DNA from: Megaleporinus macrocephalus
Taxonomy: Eukaryota > Chordata > Actinopteri > Characiformes > Anostomidae
Assembly (NCBI GenBank): GCA_021613375.1
Contig: CM038708.1
Coordinates: 31,601,559-31,665,558, forward strand
Direction of reading: 5' to 3'
DNA: 64,000 nucleotides
Shown piece after piece: positions 57,977 through 64,000 of the stretch (position 1 is its first letter; the number at the start of each line of letters is the position of its first letter). A model generated the notes under the pieces. It saw nothing but the letters and a program-made list of their open reading frames with translations. It made no database searches and was not told where the DNA came from. Made by a program: the position numbers and the translations under genes.

Positions 57977-59266
57977 GATATACAATCATATCTATATGAC
58001 AGTACAAGTTACTGTTACCCTTTACATGGGATTTGTTTCCTTTTCCTATAAAATTACTGTTTTGGAGATCTGAAGGTTTGATTTCCTAAATATGAATATA
58101 TGCAAATATAAAACGTATTATGGTGTTAATGTACAACAGACATGTAAAAAAAAACATTTGTAAAACAGCACTTGCATGCACACCTAATATCAAAAATCCT
58201 AAAGCCTATTATTCAGTTACTGTTATGAATTATAATAGGTACATACTATAAAACATTATATATACATTATAGTATATACACATATATTTTATACATATAT
58301 ACGCAGATACATATATACTTAATTAAAGGGTTAAAAAAGTTCAGGCTTATTCGTCTGTTAATAATCTTAAAGCTTCTAATCCAGTTGCTACTATCAATTA
58401 TTCAATAATTATTGAAAATATTCAGTAACTTCTGTTAACTGTTCAGTAACTATAGTGATATGCGAGTTAGGATAGTGAGGAAGGGGAATCTGAGCCCACC
58501 AATACATTTTAAGTGTCAAATGTCGGCAGCATGTCTGAGGCACAAAAAGGGTATATATGAAGCGAGACCCTTCGTTATCTGAATCATAAACATCTGACTC
58601 AGTATAAAAAGCTCTTCCCTCATTCAAATCTGCGGAAGACGTCCTGTTGACCCTTCGCCTCGGTCCACTCTCGCGCCCTAGCTGAAGGTGCAGGCCTGGA
58701 TATAATCTTTTGAAGCGTGCGTGTGTCTGAGAGGATTTATAACTCTGCAGCATTCAGTGCTAATGCTGAATTGTATTCTGCTCGGAGCTCATGATAAGGC
58801 TGCATTATCAGCCTGTGGCTCTCCTCAACTATTGTTCACCTCTCAACCAAGTGTGATCAACTACTGTATGCCACAGCAGGCTACCCCACTGTATTCAGCT
58901 CCCGTACCAACACACACATGCATACAGAGAGCCGTGCAAGTACACACAGACACACACACACAATAGTATTATCTTTATGGGGGTCCCATTAATGTTTTTA
59001 ACAACATTAAACTTCATTTAAATAAAAATAAACTTAAGCTTTTTTTTACCTGCAGATTTTTTAAAGGGTAAATAAATGAACCCAGTAAGCACATTTTAAT
59101 ATGGAAATTTTGCACATTTTAGAGAACAAATACTAATACTATTTGTTGAATTAAATGAATTGGAAAAAGGCAAACATGATTAAATGTGCCATAAACTTTG
59201 TAGATATCATATGTCATGTTTAATTAATAATTGTTAAATGTTAAATTCAGTAAATAAACAGCAACA

Positions 59267-59269
<3 letters not shown>
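57977..59269. other. Intergenic, no gene seen
   Basis: A 114-codon minus-strand ORF at 58409-58753 has no recognisable domain or splice context and is not called. Confidence 0.45.

Positions 59270-59319
<50 letters not shown>
59270..59319. repeat. (TA)n microsatellite
   Basis: About 50 bp of pure AT dinucleotide. Confidence 0.97.
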
Positions 59320-59325
<6 letters not shown>

Positions 59326-60560
59326 AATAAAATGAAATCATATTTTGCTGTCACCTTCGTTCCCACAAAGCATACAAACAGGGGGGCACACACATAATAG
59401 TATGAAATAACCAGGGCCAAGAATAGCCACGGCATCAAGTGAACAATATCACAATGCATGAATCCACTCTCTCACAAATGTTCTTCAGGCTTACGTGCAG
59501 ATATGGATTAGTGACCGGGCCAGTGCCCAGAGGCCTCTGACTGCCAGTGGTCTCTGGGGACCTTAGACCACTAAGCTTGAGGCAACTAAAATGCTTGGGA
59601 ATATCCAGTACAGATGTTAACATTAGATGAACTAGTTGCCCCTTAATATGTGCCAACAACTAAATAAATGAATACATTAAATAAAGAAATCATCTGAAGT
59701 GAGTTGTTCACAGACCCCACAAGTTTTATAACATTATTAGCTAATAGGATTTTGTGGTTTCTCTTTCAAACAGGGATGTTTCAGACAGTGTGTGATAGTG
59801 GTGTTGGTGTTTAAGCAGCCAGTATTTCACAACATGGTTTGGGTTTTGGGAACAAAAGAGGAAATCATGATTCAGATTGTACAGGAAAACTTCAAGTCTT
59901 ATATAAAAACACAAACTTTTACATTCCTGTAACAATAATTTTGTATTTTGTTAAAACAAGTAAAAAACATGTTGTGGTCTTTGGTGGTCTCACAAGATCA
60001 TGACCCGTCCCTGCTTACACGCAGTCAGATTTACAGACTTCAGGTAACTTTAGTTAGTTAATCAGCTATCGTACCCAGTTAATTAGCGAGGGGAGCGTGG
60101 ATGTCTCACGCAAACAAGTAAACTCAAAGATTTTACGCGGCCTGCCGTCCACCTTTGTCTGGCATTATTTTGGGTCTGGCTTCTGAGATTTAATTAGGCT
60201 ACATCAGTAGAGCTAATAATGGCCCACTCAGACAGGAGATCGGTATGGCAGATAAAACTCTTCTCCATCAGACACTGAGTTGTCACATTAAGCTGAGTTT
60301 CTCTCTGTCTGATCTAATGCAGGCTAAATGAATCAAAGCTCCTAAATTGGTCAGTCTACACTGCAAGTTCAACAAAATTACAATGAATTGAAAATTAAAC
60401 ACTTTAGCACTCAAGAGTACCGTATATCTGCAGCACTTCACTATTTTGTATATAGCTGGGTACAAGTGTCAGCGTCAGCTATATTTGGTTCACTTAAAGG
60501 GGCATTTCACTAATATTTCTGAATTTCTGCATAATTCAAATGCTGAGGTGTGAACAAGGT
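59320..60560. other. Intergenic, no gene seen
   Basis: AT-rich; no coding or repeat structure recognised. Confidence 0.45.
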
Positions 60561-60968
60561 CATTCAGAGTGGTTTGATGTGAAATGCTTTACTGTAGAGA
60601 AACTTACTGTCTTACTGATTGTTTTACAGTGGTGGTGATAGGAACCAGGGGTTGCCATGTCTGCAACACAAAAATAGCCATTTTATTCACTAAAACAGCC
60701 AGTGAGCCTACACATCTTTAGGATGCCATATGTAATACAGATGGGATTAAAATAGTGGCATATCTAAAAATATACTTTTCTTTGAGTGTGTTTTGCCTTA
60801 TAAGACACCATCTCAGGTGTCATCTCAGGTATAAGGCAGCATAGTAGTAACCAATATGTGAAAGAACTTTGTTTAGTAGTTTTTTGGATACTTTCATGAC
60901 TTTAGTTTCCATTGTTACTGTTGTGAACAATTCTGACTTTGGAGGAATTTATTGAACCACTCTGAATT
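60561..60968. mobile_element. MITE-like element (family B), copy 2
   Basis: Left end CATTCAGAGTGGTTTGATG; right end TTGAACCACTCTGAATT is its inverted match. It contains TTTTACAGTGGTGGTGATAG and GAACCAGGGGTTGCC-like sequence shared with 9885-10405. Confidence 0.6.
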
Positions 60969-62195
60969 ATTTAGTTTACATCTTAACTTTTATAAAGAAA
61001 TTTGAAAAAAGTCACCTCCAGAAGTTTCAAAATGCATGGTCAAATGCTAAAAGTTTAAATATGCGAACACATTCTCTATAGAGAACAAACATACATTTTA
61101 GTAAAAAAATTTAACATATTGGAACATATTTTTAAATATAACGTAACTTTTTTTCTGATTTTGTTGTTTTTTTCAATATAATGAATTCAGCCAATAAGCA
61201 GTAATTGTACAATAAAATGTGTGTTCTCTGTAGAAAATCTGTAACTTATTTTCACTTTAAAAATCAACAAAAACGCTTTATTTAACCAGGGGCGCCCAAA
61301 CATTAGCATTTGACTCTATGTGGTTATTTAAGATTGTCCAAATAGACAAGCCTAGCAAAAACAGTGGTGTGGTACAAAGAACAAGTGACGAGTTCTGCTG
61401 TTGTGCTATGCTTTTCAGTATTTTTCTGATGGCTCTCGCAGCAAAGTAGTGTAAGGTTAGCCTCTGACCAGATGTCAGTGAAGTCATGCATACTGTGAAC
61501 TATTGAACGGCTACAACTCAGCATCAAATAAATGTTCTCACTTCGATTTACAAGTAAGGGCTGCCAAATATGTGCTCAGGTGAACTTTTACCACACAAAC
61601 ACACTCAGTGAGTACGGATCTGAGTTCTCAGTGCTCCAATCTCAGCGCCCTCGCTCTGCCTCTCTGCTCCTTTGTAGATAAGCTGTGGTGTTCTCTCATA
61701 AACACTGACTGTGAGTGGCTTTCCTGAGATTCTGCTTTATTTACACTCCTACCCTGGGCTGAAAGGACTCGGCCTGCTTTTCCTGCCCTTTTCTTACCCC
61801 CGCAGCCTCACACTGCCCACATACGCGCAGACTTAAAACTCCACATAATGTAAACTAATTTACAGATTCCATCTATATAGAAAAGCACATGTGAAAAGAA
61901 GAGATGTTGTAAGATTAACTGCTGTTTCACACACACACAAAAAATAAAATATAAGCTCATTAATTAGCTCAGCACTCAAATATCGGTATATAAAATTATA
62001 GTCGATCACTAGGTTATAAGGATACTGGGAAACTTTTCATTTACTCTTAAAGAATATCTCTTTAGCAGACTTGAAAAACAGATGACTCTGCTGCAGTAGT
62101 AAAGAACAAAATTGAGGCAACTGCATCCTGTTCAGGAGCTGAGAGAGAATTATTAGCTGGTTTACACAAAGCGGGCAACACATTTCTGCTCTCGG

Positions 62196-62196
<1 letters not shown>
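60969..62196. other. Intergenic, no gene seen
   Basis: A GC-richer patch at 61600-61830 lacks any coding signature. Confidence 0.45.

Positions 62197-62231
<35 letters not shown>
62197..62231. repeat. (CA)n microsatellite
   Basis: An uninterrupted CA run. Confidence 0.95.
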
Positions 62232-62234
<3 letters not shown>

Positions 62235-63684
62235 CACTCAGACCAACAACACAAACATGTGCTTCCTTCGATAAAGTTCAACACAGCAGCAGAGACTGAA
62301 GTCAAGTCCCTCAGGACAGTATCTGTGAGCGTGTGCTATATATAGACAGTAGGAACCCCACAAATACAATAAAACATCTCAAAAGGAAGATTAATGAGTC
62401 CTTACACATCTACCTGAAACATGTTAGGTAACAGGCCTATAAAGCCTAGACCCTACTGACCTCTGTGTTTAACGTATTTAGGCTTGAACATGCAAACTAG
62501 GGACTGAAATGGGTTCTTATCTTCGCAGAAATATTTCATTCTCAACACCGTCCCGTACAACTGGACAGATAACACAGTTACTCATTCATAATGTTATCAG
62601 GAGGATGTGTATAAACTCATCACACATCTTTCCACTGAATTATACATTTGGAAGTTTTACGTTTTATGTTGGAGCTCTAAAAGAATGTGAGGAATGCCTC
62701 CAGCAGGCCTGCTTGTTATGTAGGATATTGTATGAAGCAAGCGTGATGGTCCTTTGGAAAACATTCAGGAAATGTGTCTGTAAAGTGCGTTTGATGTGAT
62801 GGGACAGTTCCGTAGCTTCTGAGTGTTTGTGTCTGAGAGTCACTCGGCCTGGGTTTTGGTCGGTGGTTTTAGTGAGGTGCTCTCGTGCCGGTTGATTGTA
62901 GAGGCCCGGATACAGCTGTAGGTGAGTAATGGGCTACTACGCTCGCAGCCCCTCGCCTTGTACGTACACACACAAAAGTGACCCACACCAACGCAGCTGG
63001 TTCCTGTTTTCAGACCCTGAAGGCTCTTATTTTTCCCGTTTCCCCCTCACCTGCTCCGCTCCACATTTCTTCCACCACAAGCTCTCCGTGAGCTACAGAC
63101 AGGCTACTTTCTCCATAAAGAACATCGTTCTAGCTGAAACATACAGAGATGCACCTTGCTGTGGTCGATACTGATAACTAATCGTTGTCTTGACTGTTTT
63201 ATGGCTTTTGCTATGCATTGGTCCTGTTCATGGGGGTAGGGGCAACAGTAAACAAGAAATCAAGACAAATTATGTTTCTAAGTCATGTAAACAAATAAAA
63301 TATAAAACAATTAGTTTAAATTAAGGTTTGATACTTGACTTTTTGACTAATGTAGCATTAGAAAAGTTCATATTCATGGCCCCCGATGGGTCAGGAGCCT
63401 AATAGTTCTCATCATGGCCCCCAAGGTGGTCCACATTTTTGCTCCGACCAAGCTCACAATGGACAGGGAAAGAAATGGAGAAAAAAACGTACACTGTCTG
63501 GGGCACCCTGAGGACCGGTATGAGAAACACAGCTCTAAGCAACCGCTTCGGTCACTTACAGCAGACGGGCCTGATCCTGGAGATTCTATTACAACTAAGA
63601 ACTATTTGCCACTTGTGTTTTATGATTAACTCACAAGTTAAACAAGTTGTGTCACACACACACAAGCCCGAAGCACACAGCCAA
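62232..63684. other. Intergenic, no gene seen
   Basis: Short ORFs only. From about 63480 the sequence contains fish repeat words (GAGGACCGGTATGAGAAACAC). Confidence 0.45.
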
Positions 63685-63972
63685 ACCCAGAGTGGGGAGA
63701 AGTTAGGGGTTAGGTGTCTTGCTCAAGGGCATTTCAGTTGTGTCCTGTTGGTGCAGGGGATCGAATTAGTGACCTTTCGGTAACAAGACTGGATCCCTAA
63801 CCTCAAGCCCATGATTGCCCCCCCCTGCAGAGTTCAGGCCCAACATATCTGGCTCATACAGTCAGATACACCTGAAAGCCTTCATTGCCTGGATTAGGGG
63901 TGTTAGACTAGAGTTGGAGCTAAACTCAGCAGGGTGGTAGATTTCCAGGACCAGGATTGGCCACCCCTGACT
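63685..63972. mobile_element. Composite of two common teleost interspersed repeats
   Basis: 63685-63825 carries GTCTTGCTCAAGGGCATTTC and GATCGAATTAGTGACCTTTC. 63827-63972 carries GCAGAGTTCAGGCCCAACAT, CCTTCATTGCCTGGATTAGG and GACCAGGATTGGCCACCCCT. I recognise both as repeats common in fish genomes. There is no coding capacity. Confidence 0.6.
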
Positions 63973-64000
63973 CAGCAAAAAAACCTTGAGTTCAAGCTGT

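Noticed and set aside
58409..58753. 114-codon minus-strand ORF
   Set aside because: No recognisable domain, no supporting splice sites or promoter, and a length plausible by chance.
1..64000. Search for prokaryotic systems, CRISPR arrays, rRNA or tRNA genes and viral insertions
   Set aside because: No operons, direct-repeat/spacer arrays, rRNA-like sequence, complete tRNA gene or retroviral gag/pol motifs were seen. The only tRNA-like sequence is the SINE head at 29763-29859.

Overview
This is a window from a teleost fish genome, probably an otophysan, though order and species cannot be fixed by eye. The evidence is long AT-rich non-coding DNA full of (CA)n, (GA)n and (TA)n microsatellites, fish-type short repeats, vertebrate split genes with GT/AG introns, and a sox32 (casanova) gene, which is known only from ray-finned fishes. 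There is no operon, prophage, CRISPR array or bacterial feature. Three protein-coding genes are supported. All lie on the minus strand, so transcription runs from high to low coordinates: sox32, then sox17, then rp1.

Positions 1-8726 hold rp1, a doublecortin-domain protein of the photoreceptor axoneme. Exon 2 carries the start codon and DCX1, exon 3 finishes DCX2, and one giant exon stays open to the left edge of the window. The 3' end of the gene is outside. Positions 8727-22030 are intergenic with MITE-like elements and microsatellites. Positions 22031-26316 hold sox17 (two coding exons, 424 aa) with its CpG-rich first exon and promoter. The 22 kb between sox17 and sox32 is dominated by repeats. 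These include a 1.8 kb trinucleotide array that forms the tail of a SINE bounded by a 14-bp target-site duplication, a 27-bp minisatellite and a 36-bp minisatellite. A compact unique segment with GATA-like and SOX-like sites lies at about 39.74-39.93 kb. Positions 47866-49610 hold sox32 (two coding exons, 282 aa) and its proximal promoter. From 49.6 to 64 kb I see no gene. That stretch has a possible conserved non-coding element near 52.4-52.6 kb, a 2.4 kb 41-bp minisatellite and several dispersed repeats.

sox32 and sox17 are a tandem SoxF pair. Both have exactly 241 coding bases before a phase-1 intron at the same Gly codon of the HMG box, and both keep a C-terminal EF[ED]QYL motif. In zebrafish, Sox32 acts downstream of Nodal, Gata5 and Eomes and directly activates sox17 during endoderm specification. 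SOX17 next to RP1 is also the arrangement in mammals, which supports the gene identities.

The most interesting sequence-level observations are listed here. (1) The two paralogues share a promoter block, CTTTAAGC-N10-CCAAT, with identical spacing. (2) A T-box octamer next to a FoxH1-like site lies just upstream of sox32. (3) A candidate enhancer lies between the two genes. (4) The 1.8 kb array grew from a SINE tail. (5) The minisatellites carry readable internal variant codes. None of these amounts to a clearly new molecular system.
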